In this document: positions 6,668-13,940 of the stretch, piece after piece
Position numbering within the stretch: position 1 is the first letter of the stretch
How the letters are laid out: every line of letters begins with the position of its first letter
Assembly: GCA_964519895.1 (NCBI GenBank)
Contig: CAZFLE010000021.1
Coordinates: 1-64,000 of the forward strand
Origin: CAYFPX01 sp964519895
Lineage (GTDB): Bacteria > Myxococcota_A > UBA796 > CAJQPC01
Reading direction: 5' to 3'
Length of the DNA: 64,000 nt
Translations under genes and position numbers: made by a program
Notes under the pieces: model-generated
What the model saw: the letters and a program-made list of their open reading frames with translations, nothing else
What the model was told of the DNA's origin: nothing
Databases searched by the model: none

Positions 6668-7452
6668 GGGGACTCCGCGGAGAGGCCGATCCAGGTGAGC
6701 TCGGGGATGCCCTGGTCGGTGTCGGTGGTGGGGTGGCCGTCGGCGTCGACGGTGCCCGTGGCGACTGGCACCAGCAGGCCGGTGTCGTAGTCGAGGCTGT
6801 GGAAGGTGACCGCAGCGCCAGGCGCGAGTCCCGTGTCGGCGGGGAACGACGTCCGGGCGGGCGGATCGAGGGTCGACTGGATCGGGTGCAGCGCGAAGAG
6901 GTCCACCAGCGCAACTCCGTCGGGCACGAAGGCGGGGGCCTGGGCCACCGGGACCCGCGCGACCTGGAGCTCGTCGGGGGCGAAGGGCGCCAGCGTCACT
7001 GCGCCGGCCGCCACGGTGAGGGTCAGGCCGTCGGCGGTCTCGATGGTCTGAGCCTCGGCCGCAGTCGGGTCGAGGGGCCAGATCTCGGTCAGCTCGGGCG
7101 CCAGGACAGGTCCGTCGAAGACCAGCGGTCCCTCGGCGTCGAAGGCGAAGACGACCGAGGCGAAGAGGCCGTTGGTGGCCGTGTCCCCGTAGGTGATCAA
7201 GCGCTTGGGCCCTTCGGCAACCTGGCCCACCGTGAACCGCCCCTCTGCGTCGGTCTGGTCGGGGATGCAGAACTCCGTCGAGACCGTCACGAACACGTCG
7301 ACCACCGGCTCGCCCAGGAGACCGAGCACGGTCCCGGAGACCTCGAAGCCCTCAGGTGGTGCGGTGTCCGTCTGGGGCCAGGTGTCCGCGGACCCGGCGC
7401 TGTCGTCGGCTTCCGGACCCGTGCAGGCCACCATCAGCAGGACGCCGAGCAC
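6664..7452 (-). CDS. Lipoprotein with carboxypeptidase-regulatory-like domain
   Basis: A 262-aa exported lipoprotein. GTG at 7452 starts MLGVLLMVACTGPEADD, a short signal with lipobox MVAC, followed by a Thr/Asp/Ser linker. The segment FEVSGTVLGLLGEPVVDVFV…DAEGRFTVGQV fits a carboxypeptidase-regulatory-like beta-sandwich, as in the lipoprotein at 3974-4852; the two also share a later pattern with 'DPTAAEAQT' and 'LTVAAGAV'. It starts 2 nt after arsR and overlaps the thioredoxin gene by 4 nt (ATGA), so it is translationally coupled to both. Function unknown. Its place between arsR and the thioredoxin suggests a periplasmic accessory of the metal response. Confidence 0.7.
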   Translation of the reverse strand: MLGVLLMVACTGPEADDSAGSADTWPQTDTAPPEGFEVSGTVLGLLGEPVVDVFVTVSTEFCIPDQTDAEGRFTVGQVAEGPKRLITYGDTATNGLFASVVFAFDAEGPLVFDGPVLAPELTEIWPLDPTAAEAQTIETADGLTLTVAAGAVTLAPFAPDELQVARVPVAQAPAFVPDGVALVDLFALHPIQSTLDPPARTSFPADTGLAPGAAVTFHSLDYDTGLLVPVATGTVDADGHPTTDTDQGIPELTWIGLSAESP

Positions 7453-7453
7453 C

Positions 7454-7810
7454 TCAGAGCTCGCCCTGCTCGCGGGCCTGCTGCACCGCCAGCCGCACGA
7501 TCCCGTTCACGGGGTGCTCGGTCAGGCGGTAGAAGAGCGTCTGGGCCTCGCGCCGGAACTTGACCATGCGGTACGCCCGCAGCTTCGCCAGGTTCTGTGA
7601 GACCGCCGACACGGAGATCCCGAGCACTTCGGCCAGGTCGCAGACGCACATCTGCTCCGTGCGGTCCAGCAGATCGAAGATCTTGAGGCGGGAGGGGGCC
7701 CCGTAGAGCGCCAGGCCGGCGGCGAGCTCGTCCAGCTCGGGGGTGAAGGTCATGTCGTCCCTCAGGGACGCGAGCTCCTCGGCGGAGAACGTGGGTCCGA
7801 CACAGAGCAC
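7454..7810 (-). CDS. ArsR/SmtB-family metal-sensing repressor
   Basis: A 118-aa winged-helix repressor. The recognition helix region carries the classical metal-binding box EQMCVCDLAEVLGISVSAVSQNLAKLR (Cys55 and Cys57), as in ArsR/CadC-type sensors of As(III), Sb(III) or soft divalent metals. The GTG at 7810 has an AGGAGG ribosome-binding site 7 nt upstream. It is the first gene of a leftward cluster (arsR, lipoprotein, thioredoxin, merT, merP, copZ-like, lipoprotein). Dyads at 7828-7847 and 6067-6090 share the half-site TACTT/AAGTA, which suggests autoregulation plus a second control point before merT. The actual inducer is unknown. Confidence 0.88.
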   Translation of the reverse strand: MLCVGPTFSAEELASLRDDMTFTPELDELAAGLALYGAPSRLKIFDLLDRTEQMCVCDLAEVLGISVSAVSQNLAKLRAYRMVKFRREAQTLFYRLTEHPVNGIVRLAVQQAREQGEL

Positions 7811-7827
7811 AGGGGCCTCCTATTACA

Positions 7828-7847
7828 GTACTTGCTCAACTAAGTAT
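7828..7847. promoter_or_regulatory. Putative ArsR autoregulatory operator
   Basis: GTACTT (7828-7833) and AAGTAT (7842-7847) form an imperfect dyad about 18 nt upstream of the arsR GTG. The half-site TACTT/AAGTA is the one seen in the perfect dyad at 6067-6090, though the spacing is 8 rather than 12 bases. Confidence 0.55.
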
Positions 7848-7891
7848 CTTCGCGTGCGCTGATGTGCCACTGGCCAAGGGGGTGCGGCCTT

Positions 7892-7952
7892 GGAGAGCCG
7901 TGCGCTCCTGGGCACCTACGTCGTCGTCCAGGTACTCGTCCCGGTCCTCGTC
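7892..7952. repeat. Rearranged second copy of the 545-684 locus
   Basis: Bases 7892-7920 match 545-573 at 24 of 29 positions, and 7919-7952 match 651-684 at all 34. In the first copy these pieces are 77 bp apart; here they are fused. The segment is non-coding debris just beyond the 3' end of the two-gene module and indicates that a related gene pair was present and partly deleted. Confidence 0.75.
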
Positions 7953-7969
7953 TCCCCCTCCTCGTGCTC

Positions 7970-9166
7970 TCAGCTCCCGAACAGCACATCGGCTTCGACC
8001 AGCAGGGCGTTGAAGCGGATTGTCCAGGACTCGATTGCAGCGGCAGCGTCCGGATCAATCCTGAGGTCCGTCTGGAGCCCCACCACGGCGCCTTCGAGGC
8101 ACGCGACCTGGCCAAGGCCGACGAATTCATCGAACGCGATCTCCCCGCGCTTGTACCGCTGCGCGAGCTGGCCGACGGCGAGGGACGAGCTCACAACCGC
8201 GCCAGCGAACGGGGCTGCCAAGTCGGCGTAGTTGGTGAGGGCGTAGAGGGTGCCTGCGGCGATGCCGCCCTGAACGCCGCCCTTGAGCCCCTCGACTCCG
8301 AGGTCCTGCCAGTCCTCTGCGGAGTACTCACCGCGGAACATCCGTTTGCCGTCTCTGCGCTTCTGATAGACGGCCACGGCCATACGGACGCCGGCTCCGA
8401 CAGCCGCCCCCTTCGCGGCCGCCGCGGCACCTCCGGCCATGCTGGGCCCGTGGTCACCCTGGATGTTGGTTCGCCGGGACTCGTTCTCGGCCTTCAGCGC
8501 GGCGTCATGCTGGTCCAGCGTGTCGTGGATCTTGCCCTGCTGGACTTCCGCGTACTTGGATACTCCTGGCCTGACGACCTCGTGGAATGGTCTGCCGGTA
8601 GCCTCCTCGATGGCGGCTGCCTTCGCTTGTAAGGACCGCACTGCTCGAGAACTCAGCCCGTCCACCGACTCGCCGCGGAGGACCTTCTCAATCGTCTCGT
8701 AGTGGTCCTTGGGGATGTGGTACCCGGAGCCTACGGCGCCGTAGCCCGGGTACTTGTCCATGTGTTTGAGCACATGGTCGAGCGTCTGGCGCGTTCCGTT
8801 GATGAACTTGGACTGGATGTGCTCGCCGTCAACGAGGTAGTCGGTCGGGTCTGTCCGGCCGATCCCGTCGAAGGTCGCGGTGGGGGTGCGCAGCGAGAGC
8901 AGGTCTCGTGCGTTTCGAATCCCCACCTCGACCTGCTCCGCGATTTCCCCGTGCTTGGTGGCCTGGTTGCCGAGGATGTTCTCCGGGGTCCCGACGAACT
9001 GCCTCACCTGGTCGAGGCTCTTGAGTGCTTCCGAGAGAGCCGCGTCTTGCCGCCCAAGTGCAACGGCTTCTTCCGCCAAGCGAGCCGCAGCTTCCGCAGC
9101 GACGAGCCCGCCTGCCGCCTGGGCGACGACGTGGACGTCGGCGTCAGGCTCCGGGCCGTCCCTCAT
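7970..9166 (-). CDS. Module protein B: possible QxK-type nuclease domain with glycine-zipper membrane region
   Basis: A 398-aa protein of no named family I recognise. ATG 9166 overlaps the stop of the partner gene (TGATG), so the two are translated together. Residues 1-130 are Ala/Glu-rich and helical. The middle has DPTDYLVDGEHIQSKFINGT, then KHMDKYPGYGAVGSGYHIPKDHY. The spacing of Asp and Q-S-K recalls the D…(E/Q)xK metal site of PD-(D/E)XK and Mrr-type nucleases; this is my inference. The C-terminal third has two Ala/Gly-rich, zipper-like hydrophobic stretches (GGAAAAAKGAAVGAGV and GGVQGGIAAGTLYALTNY) that could insert in a membrane. The last ~30 residues (QTDLRIDPDAAAAIE…) do not look like a continuation of the membrane region, so the end may be replaced. 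Codon use is less GC3-biased than in neighbours, suggesting transfer. Confidence 0.6.
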   Translation of the reverse strand: MRDGPEPDADVHVVAQAAGGLVAAEAAARLAEEAVALGRQDAALSEALKSLDQVRQFVGTPENILGNQATKHGEIAEQVEVGIRNARDLLSLRTPTATFDGIGRTDPTDYLVDGEHIQSKFINGTRQTLDHVLKHMDKYPGYGAVGSGYHIPKDHYETIEKVLRGESVDGLSSRAVRSLQAKAAAIEEATGRPFHEVVRPGVSKYAEVQQGKIHDTLDQHDAALKAENESRRTNIQGDHGPSMAGGAAAAAKGAAVGAGVRMAVAVYQKRRDGKRMFRGEYSAEDWQDLGVEGLKGGVQGGIAAGTLYALTNYADLAAPFAGAVVSSSLAVGQLAQRYKRGEIAFDEFVGLGQVACLEGAVVGLQTDLRIDPDAAAAIESWTIRFNALLVEADVLFGS

Positions 9167-10017
9167 CAACGCACCTGCTTGTGGAGCAAGCCGGAGAGGG
9201 CTCGGACGTTGTTGATCAACGCTCCGAGCTCCTGCTTCTGCGCCTGCGAGAACCGCGAGTAGTTCGTCGGCGCGTTCTCGCGAAGCCACCCGAGTAATCG
9301 CAGGGCACCTTCGCCATGCTTGCGGGTGTTCTTCAACAGCGCCTTGATTTCGGCCTGCGCTGCCTTCAAGCCGCGGATCTTCCTCTCGATTCCCTTGGCC
9401 TTGCTGTTCGCCTCCTCGGCGATCTCGCCGTTCTTCTTGTGGGTCCAGTAGGCCGTTCCGGCCAAGAGAGTCCCGCCAACGCCCCAGCCAACAGGTCCCC
9501 CAAGGACAGCGAGCGTCTTGGCGCCGGCCGCCATGCCGCCACCACCGGCCGCGAGGGCGCCGCCGCCAATCCATGCGAGTGCCGCATTGGTGGCCGCCGC
9601 TCCGGACAGCGATGCGATGGCGGTGCCGGTGGAGGCCGTACCAAAGGTCGTCGCAATGGCCATCGCTGCCGCGGGCGCAGCGGCCGCTGTGGCGGCTCCT
9701 GCCCCAACAGACGCGCCTGCCATCACGCCGCTCTGAACATCCGCCGCGACAGCCTCTGCCTTGTTGTCCGCCACGACGTGATCGAAGCGGTCGACCGAGA
9801 TGCGGAATTCCGCGACCGTCTTGTCGAACTTCTTCGGCGAGTTGGCCAGCACGTTCACATACGCTTCGGCGGCTCGAATGACTTTGTGGCTCGTGTTCTT
9901 GCGGACCTGGTGGAGCTTTACGGCGTCATCGACGACTCTCGGCGCGAGGCCGTTGTACCGGTTCGCGCTCTTCTCCAACCGCTCGATGGCATCGCGCTTT
10001 GTATCGAAATTCAGCAC
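9166..10017 (-). CDS. Module protein A: coiled-coil and glycine-zipper protein
   Basis: A 283-aa protein with a striking composition. The N-terminal ~90 residues are helical and charged (KRDAIERLEKSANRYNGLAP…). Residues ~95-185 are almost entirely Gly/Ala/Thr/Ser, with conserved-looking blocks (MAIATTFGTASTGTAIA, GGGALAAGGGGMAAGAK, GGPVGWGVGGTLLAG) that form glycine-zipper membrane-type helices. Residues ~190-283 are a long amphipathic coiled-coil (KNGEIAEEANSKAKGIERKI…). I recall uncharacterised families with this GTASTGTA/GGGALAAGGGG signature in many phyla but no named function. GTG 10017 with CGGAG upstream is the start. Gene B follows with a 1-nt overlap. The pattern of helix, pore-like Gly/Ala region and coiled coil next to a possible nuclease suits an effector or defence module, but nothing proves it. 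Confidence 0.65.
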   Translation of the reverse strand: MLNFDTKRDAIERLEKSANRYNGLAPRVVDDAVKLHQVRKNTSHKVIRAAEAYVNVLANSPKKFDKTVAEFRISVDRFDHVVADNKAEAVAADVQSGVMAGASVGAGAATAAAAPAAAMAIATTFGTASTGTAIASLSGAAATNAALAWIGGGALAAGGGGMAAGAKTLAVLGGPVGWGVGGTLLAGTAYWTHKKNGEIAEEANSKAKGIERKIRGLKAAQAEIKALLKNTRKHGEGALRLLGWLRENAPTNYSRFSQAQKQELGALINNVRALSGLLHKQVR

Positions 10018-10070
10018 CGGGGCTCCGAGGCGTCAGCGTGGCAGGACCGAGTTCACCCAGTCGACCCCAT

Positions 10071-10251
10071 GATTGCGAGGTCGTGGGGCTGGTCGCGCTG
10101 GGCGGGCGGCACAATTTACCAGGAGTGCGGGCTGCACATGAGGTCGGCCGCCTGGCGGAAGCGCGGCGCCTGCGGGTGCCCACGGTGCTCCGACCCCACC
10201 GCGACGACCTGCCGGAGCGGCCGCGGCCGCGGGCCGCCGGGAATGGGCTGG
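10071..10251 (+). pseudogene. Gene debris including a 22-bp piece of the AbiEii gene
   Basis: Bases 10071-10219 read without interruption as a biased protein tail (DCEVVGLVALGGRHNLPGV, then RAAHEVGRLAEARRLRVPTV and LRPHRDDLPERP) but have no start and no recognisable family. It is followed at 10230-10251 by 22 bases identical to 81-102 inside the AbiEii fragment. The whole 10018-10362 gap appears to be joined remnants of deleted genes. No promoter is evident. Confidence 0.4.
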
Positions 10252-10362
10252 CGGTCCAGGGGGTCTCCCGGACCGCGGTGACGCAAGGGCTGAGGAAAAG
10301 CGAGCGCCCACGCGGTCAGGTTGAATGCCGCCAGGGGTCTGCCCCGAGCTACTCTCGATGTC

Positions 10363-12777
10363 GTGCGCTCGCCCCGCCTTCTTCGCCGGTACAGCGCTCT
10401 CGTCGGGCTGTCGTCGCTCCTGGCCGCATGTGGCGGGAGCCAAGACACCGCATCCGCGGTCGACGCGGACGGAGACAGCTTCGCCCAGGTCGATGGAGAC
10501 TGCGACGACGCCGACGCCGAGGTCCATCCGGGGGCCGACGAGGTCTGGTACGACGGCATCGACCAGGACTGTGATGGAGCGTCGGACTTCGACCAGGACG
10601 AGGACGGACACGAGAGCTGGCGGCGGGAAGGTGGCACCGACTGCTGGGACGACTCGGCGGTCGTGCCGCCGGGCTTCGAGACCCTCAACGGTTTCCTGCC
10701 CGCGGTCGAGGCCGAAGACGTGCACCTCGGGGCGCCCGAGCGGTGGTACGACGGGGTCGACGGCGACTGTGCCGGCGACGACGACTTCGACGCGGACCTG
10801 GACGGAGAGCGCACCGATCGACACCCCGCTGACGGGCTCGCCGAGCTCGGCGAGGACTGCAACGACCAGGATGACACCGTGCTTCCCGGCGCCCAGGAGC
10901 TCTGCGACGGGCAGGACAACGACTGCGACGCGGCCCTGCCCACCGACGAGTCGGACGACGACGGGGACGGTGCGGTGGAGTGCGCCGAGGATGCGGGGGG
11001 CTGGGACGGCCTGGGCAGCCCCGACTTCGATGACTGCGACGACTTCGATGCGAGCTCTCGTCCGGGGGTCGAGGAGCTCTGCGACGGACAGGACAACGAC
11101 TGCGACGGCGCGGTCGCCGTCGCTGAACTCGACGCCGACGGCGATGGCTTCGTGGCCTGCGATGAGGACCACGACGGCTGGGACGACCCACCCCGTCCGG
11201 ACTTCGGCGACTGCGACGACTACGACGCGACAGTCCATCCTGGCGCCGAAGAGCGGTGCGACGGCCAGGACGGGAATTGTGACGGGGACCTGTCCGCCGA
11301 GGAGACCGACGACGACGAGGACGGGTTCGTGGAGTGCGAAGAGGACGAGGGGGGCTGGGACCACGCGGATCCCCCCGGCTTCGGCGACTGCGACGACGCC
11401 GACGCCAACATCTCCCCACAGGTCAGCCTGGTGTGCGGGGAGCACTCCCTGGGTGAGGCCCAGGCCAAGCTCATCGGCGAGGCTCCGGGAGACTACGCCG
11501 GCCGCAGCGTCGCTGGCGCTGGGGACGTCAACAACGACGGATTCGCCGATCTCCTCGTCGGCGCCCACGGCGAGGACAGCGGCGGGAGCAAGGCCGGTGC
11601 CGCCTACTTGGTCCATGGCCCCGTCAGCGGTCAACTCTCCCTTGGCTCGGCCGCCGCAAAGCTCATTGGGGTGTTGGCCAATGACTATGCTGGCGATGCC
11701 GTCACCGGTGCGGGAGACGTGAACGACGACGGCTTCGACGATCTGCTCATCGGCGCTTACGGAGCAGGGGAGCAGAACGTGGGCACGGCCTACCTCGTCC
11801 TCGGCCCTGTGACCGGCGAGCTCTCGCTCAGCGAGGCCACGGCCACGTTCAGCGGCGAGTCGAGGGGCGACGCTGCGGGCGAGTTCGTCTCCAGCGCCGG
11901 GGACGTGAACGACGACGGTTACGACGACCTGCTCTTCGGGGTGGACGAGGAGGACAGCGGGGGCAGGGCGGCCGGGGCTGCCTATCTGCTCTTCGGTCCC
12001 GTGACGGGGTCGGTGGACCTGGGCGGTGGCGACGCCAAGCTCATCGGCGAGTCTGTCGCCGACTACGCCGGTGGCTCCGTCGCCGGTGTTGGCGACACCA
12101 ACGGGGACGGGTATGACGACTTGCTCGTGGGGGCCCGCAACTCGGACGAGGCCGCGAGCGACGCCGGTGTGGCCTACCTGGTGCTCGGCCCGATCAGCGG
12201 TCAGCACTCCCTGTCCATCGCGGCGGCGGCAAAGCTCCTGGGAGAAGCGGTCAAGGACCGCGCGGGTGGGACCGTGTCTGCGGCGGGCGACGTGAACGAC
12301 GACGCTCTCGCCGATGTGCTGGTCGGCGCCGTTAGCGCGGGCAGCTCTGCGGGAGCGAGCTACCTGGTCCTCGGTCCGGTGAGCGGCACTCTCGACCTGG
12401 CCAGTGCCGACGGGAAGCTGACTGGTGAGGTGGCCTCCGATCACTCAGCCGACGCCATCTCCACGGCCGGCGACGTCAACGACGACGGCTACCACGACCT
12501 GCTCCTGGGGGCGTACTTTGCGGACGGGGCCGATCGCCACGCTGGCGTGGTCTACGTGGCCTATGGACCCCTGTTCGGCGAGACCTCGCTGGGCGAGATC
12601 CAGGCCAAGCTCACAGGTGAGGCAGCCGATGACTACGCGGGCCACTCCGTCGCCGCTGGTGGGGATCTGGACGGCGACGGCTATGGGGACCTCGTCGTCG
12701 GCGCCGATCTGGAGAGCTCCGGCGGCGAGTACGCGGGCGCGGCCTACGTGGTCCTCGGTGGGGCAGCGCTCCCGTGA
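10363..12777 (+). CDS. Lipoprotein with MopE-type Ca2+ repeats and seven-bladed FG-GAP propeller
   Basis: An 804-aa surface or periplasmic lipoprotein. GTG 10363 gives the signal MRSPRLLRRYSALVGLSSLLAACGG (lipobox LAAC); a TTG at 10321 would add 14 residues without improving it. After a short linker come several Asp/Cys-rich MopE-type metal-binding repeats (GDCDDADAEVHPGADEVWYDG, ELCDGQDNDCD and variants) across residues ~35-360. The C-terminal half has exactly seven FG-GAP repeats of ~62 residues, each with a DVNDDGYDDLL-type calcium loop. This matches a complete seven-bladed integrin-alpha-like propeller. One loop is altered (DVNDDALADVL, sixth-blade region). Such proteins bind calcium and are linked to adhesion or surface display; the partner is unknown. 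A truncated MopE repeat follows directly downstream. Confidence 0.85.
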   Translation: MRSPRLLRRYSALVGLSSLLAACGGSQDTASAVDADGDSFAQVDGDCDDADAEVHPGADEVWYDGIDQDCDGASDFDQDEDGHESWRREGGTDCWDDSAVVPPGFETLNGFLPAVEAEDVHLGAPERWYDGVDGDCAGDDDFDADLDGERTDRHPADGLAELGEDCNDQDDTVLPGAQELCDGQDNDCDAALPTDESDDDGDGAVECAEDAGGWDGLGSPDFDDCDDFDASSRPGVEELCDGQDNDCDGAVAVAELDADGDGFVACDEDHDGWDDPPRPDFGDCDDYDATVHPGAEERCDGQDGNCDGDLSAEETDDDEDGFVECEEDEGGWDHADPPGFGDCDDADANISPQVSLVCGEHSLGEAQAKLIGEAPGDYAGRSVAGAGDVNNDGFADLLVGAHGEDSGGSKAGAAYLVHGPVSGQLSLGSAAAKLIGVLANDYAGDAVTGAGDVNDDGFDDLLIGAYGAGEQNVGTAYLVLGPVTGELSLSEATATFSGESRGDAAGEFVSSAGDVNDDGYDDLLFGVDEEDSGGRAAGAAYLLFGPVTGSVDLGGGDAKLIGESVADYAGGSVAGVGDTNGDGYDDLLVGARNSDEAASDAGVAYLVLGPISGQHSLSIAAAAKLLGEAVKDRAGGTVSAAGDVNDDALADVLVGAVSAGSSAGASYLVLGPVSGTLDLASADGKLTGEVASDHSADAISTAGDVNDDGYHDLLLGAYFADGADRHAGVVYVAYGPLFGETSLGEIQAKLTGEAADDYAGHSVAAGGDLDGDGYGDLVVGADLESSGGEYAGAAYVVLGGAALP

Positions 12778-13016
12778 CGGCGTCAATCGCCACCGCTCTC
12801 TCTCTGGGGTTCCGGCTCACCCTCCTCTTGTCCCGTGCCCACAGTGACGATCCGGAGGGTGTCGACGCCGACTCCGACGGCTGGACCCTCGGGGCCGGCG
12901 ACTGCGACGACGCCGACCCCACGGTCCACCCCGGTGCCGACGAGGTCTGGTACGACGGCCTCGACCTCCCAGTCCGGGAGCTCGGCAGTGGGGCCTCGTC
13001 TGCCCAGGTATCCTGA
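12774..13016 (+). pseudogene. Truncated MopE-repeat gene remnant
   Basis: An 80-aa frame starting GTG at 12774 over the stop of the FG-GAP gene. Residues ~29-65 (DADSDGWTLGAGDCDDADP, then TVHPGADEVWYDGLD) repeat the first MopE repeat of the upstream gene almost word for word. The stretch at 12901-12963 is nearly the same DNA as 10500-10562. The frame then leaves the family and ends. There is no signal peptide worth the name and no C-terminal domain. I read it as the remains of a second, deleted FG-GAP/MopE gene. Confidence 0.55.
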
Positions 13017-13021
13017 CCAGC

Positions 13022-13300
13022 ATGAGCTCCACGACCAGCCGACCCGCTCTGTGGACCGACACCCACCCCGATGCTGAGCGCGTCCTCGTCGAGGGCTATC
13101 GGGCCATGAGCGCGGCGGAGAAGCTCCGCCGTGTCGTCGCCCTGACCCAGGGCGTCCAGGAGCTGGCCCTGGCGCGGCTACGCGACCAGTATCCCGAGGA
13201 CTCGGACAGACAGCGCCACCTACGACTCGCTGCCCTGTGGTTGGACGCGGACACCATGCGCACCGTGTTCGAGTGGGACCCTGAGGTCGAGGGTCGCTGA
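13022..13300 (+). CDS. Small partner protein of the nucleotidyltransferase (antitoxin-like)
   Basis: A 92-aa soluble, charged, helical protein (SAAEKLRRVVALTQGVQEL…DSDRQRHLRLAALWLDADTM). It is the first gene of a two-gene operon: the nucleotidyltransferase starts 3 nt after its stop. Small helical proteins of this type regularly precede stand-alone nucleotidyltransferases in toxin-antitoxin-like pairs, and I infer the antitoxin or specificity role from this arrangement. The segment 'MSAAEKLRRV' resembles the start of short proteins seen elsewhere with such pairs. The ATG at 13022 is the chosen start; no strong ribosome-binding site is seen. Confidence 0.6.
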   Translation: MSSTTSRPALWTDTHPDAERVLVEGYRAMSAAEKLRRVVALTQGVQELALARLRDQYPEDSDRQRHLRLAALWLDADTMRTVFEWDPEVEGR

Positions 13301-13303
13301 GTC

Positions 13304-13882
13304 GTGCCGCTCGCCGAGCCGATCGAGGTCGCACTTCAGGTGGGCTCGGCCCTGGACGCGCTCGGGGTCGAGTGGCTGGTCGGTGGCTCCGTGGCCAGCT
13401 CGCTGCACGGCATCCCCCGTGCAACCCAAGACATCGACCTGGTCGCGGCGCTCCAGGACCGGCACGTCCTGCCCCTCGTCGCCGCCCTCGAGGCGGACTT
13501 CTACATCGACGCGGACATGATCCGCGGAGCGCTTCAGTGCCGCGGCTCGTTCAACCTCATCCACCTGGCGACGATGACGAAGGTGGACATCTTCGCCCCA
13601 CGGGGTGATCCGCTCTCCCGTCTGGAGATGGGCCGTCGACGACGCTACGCCCTCGGAGACGCGGAGGGGCGATCGCTGCCGCTGGCGAGCCCAGAGGACA
13701 TCATCCTCCAGAAACTCCACTGGTTCCGCAAGGGCGGGGCCGTCTCCGAGCGCCAGTGGCGAGACGTCCTCGGCGTGCTCAAGATCCAGTCTCCGCAGCT
13801 GGACCTCAAGTACCTGGAGGACCTCGCCGAGGCCACCGGACTCGCGCGCCTGCTCCACCAAGCGACGGAAGCTGCGAAGTAG
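13304..13882 (+). CDS. Stand-alone nucleotidyltransferase (MNT/DUF1814-like, toxin-antitoxin type)
   Basis: A 192-aa minimal nucleotidyltransferase. The core signature is complete: WLVGGSVASSLHGIPRATQDIDLVAAL supplies the Gly-Gly-Ser and the first two acidic residues (D-I-D), and MTKVDIFAP supplies the third. The LASPEDIILQKLHWFRKGG segment is typical of the DUF1814/MNT families that modify RNA, tRNA or a partner protein with nucleotides. GTG at 13304 lies 3 nt after the partner gene. Unlike the AbiEii fragment at the window's left end, this gene looks intact. It lies about 60 bp from tRNA-Asn and next to a palindrome. Confidence 0.8.
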   Translation: MPLAEPIEVALQVGSALDALGVEWLVGGSVASSLHGIPRATQDIDLVAALQDRHVLPLVAALEADFYIDADMIRGALQCRGSFNLIHLATMTKVDIFAPRGDPLSRLEMGRRRRYALGDAEGRSLPLASPEDIILQKLHWFRKGGAVSERQWRDVLGVLKIQSPQLDLKYLEDLAEATGLARLLHQATEAAK

Positions 13883-13923
13883 GCTCTGCCCCCAGATCCG
13901 CTGACGCGCCAAGCCCCGAAGGA

Positions 13924-13937
13924 CTTGACGCGTCAAG
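13924..13937. repeat. 14-bp perfect palindrome CTTGACGCGTCAAG
   Basis: A perfect palindrome between the 3' ends of the nucleotidyltransferase gene and tRNA-Asn. A near copy of its right part (TGACGCGCCAAG) is at 13902-13913. It could be a short terminator, or a site for a dimeric protein. Confidence 0.6.
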
Positions 13938-13940
13938 ACA

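Noticed and set aside
10033..12444. An 803-codon open frame on the minus strand, antisense to the FG-GAP gene
   Set aside because: Composed of Val/Gly/Arg-rich shadow sequence of a strongly GC3-biased gene; no domain, no start signal. The plus strand encodes clear FG-GAP and MopE repeats.
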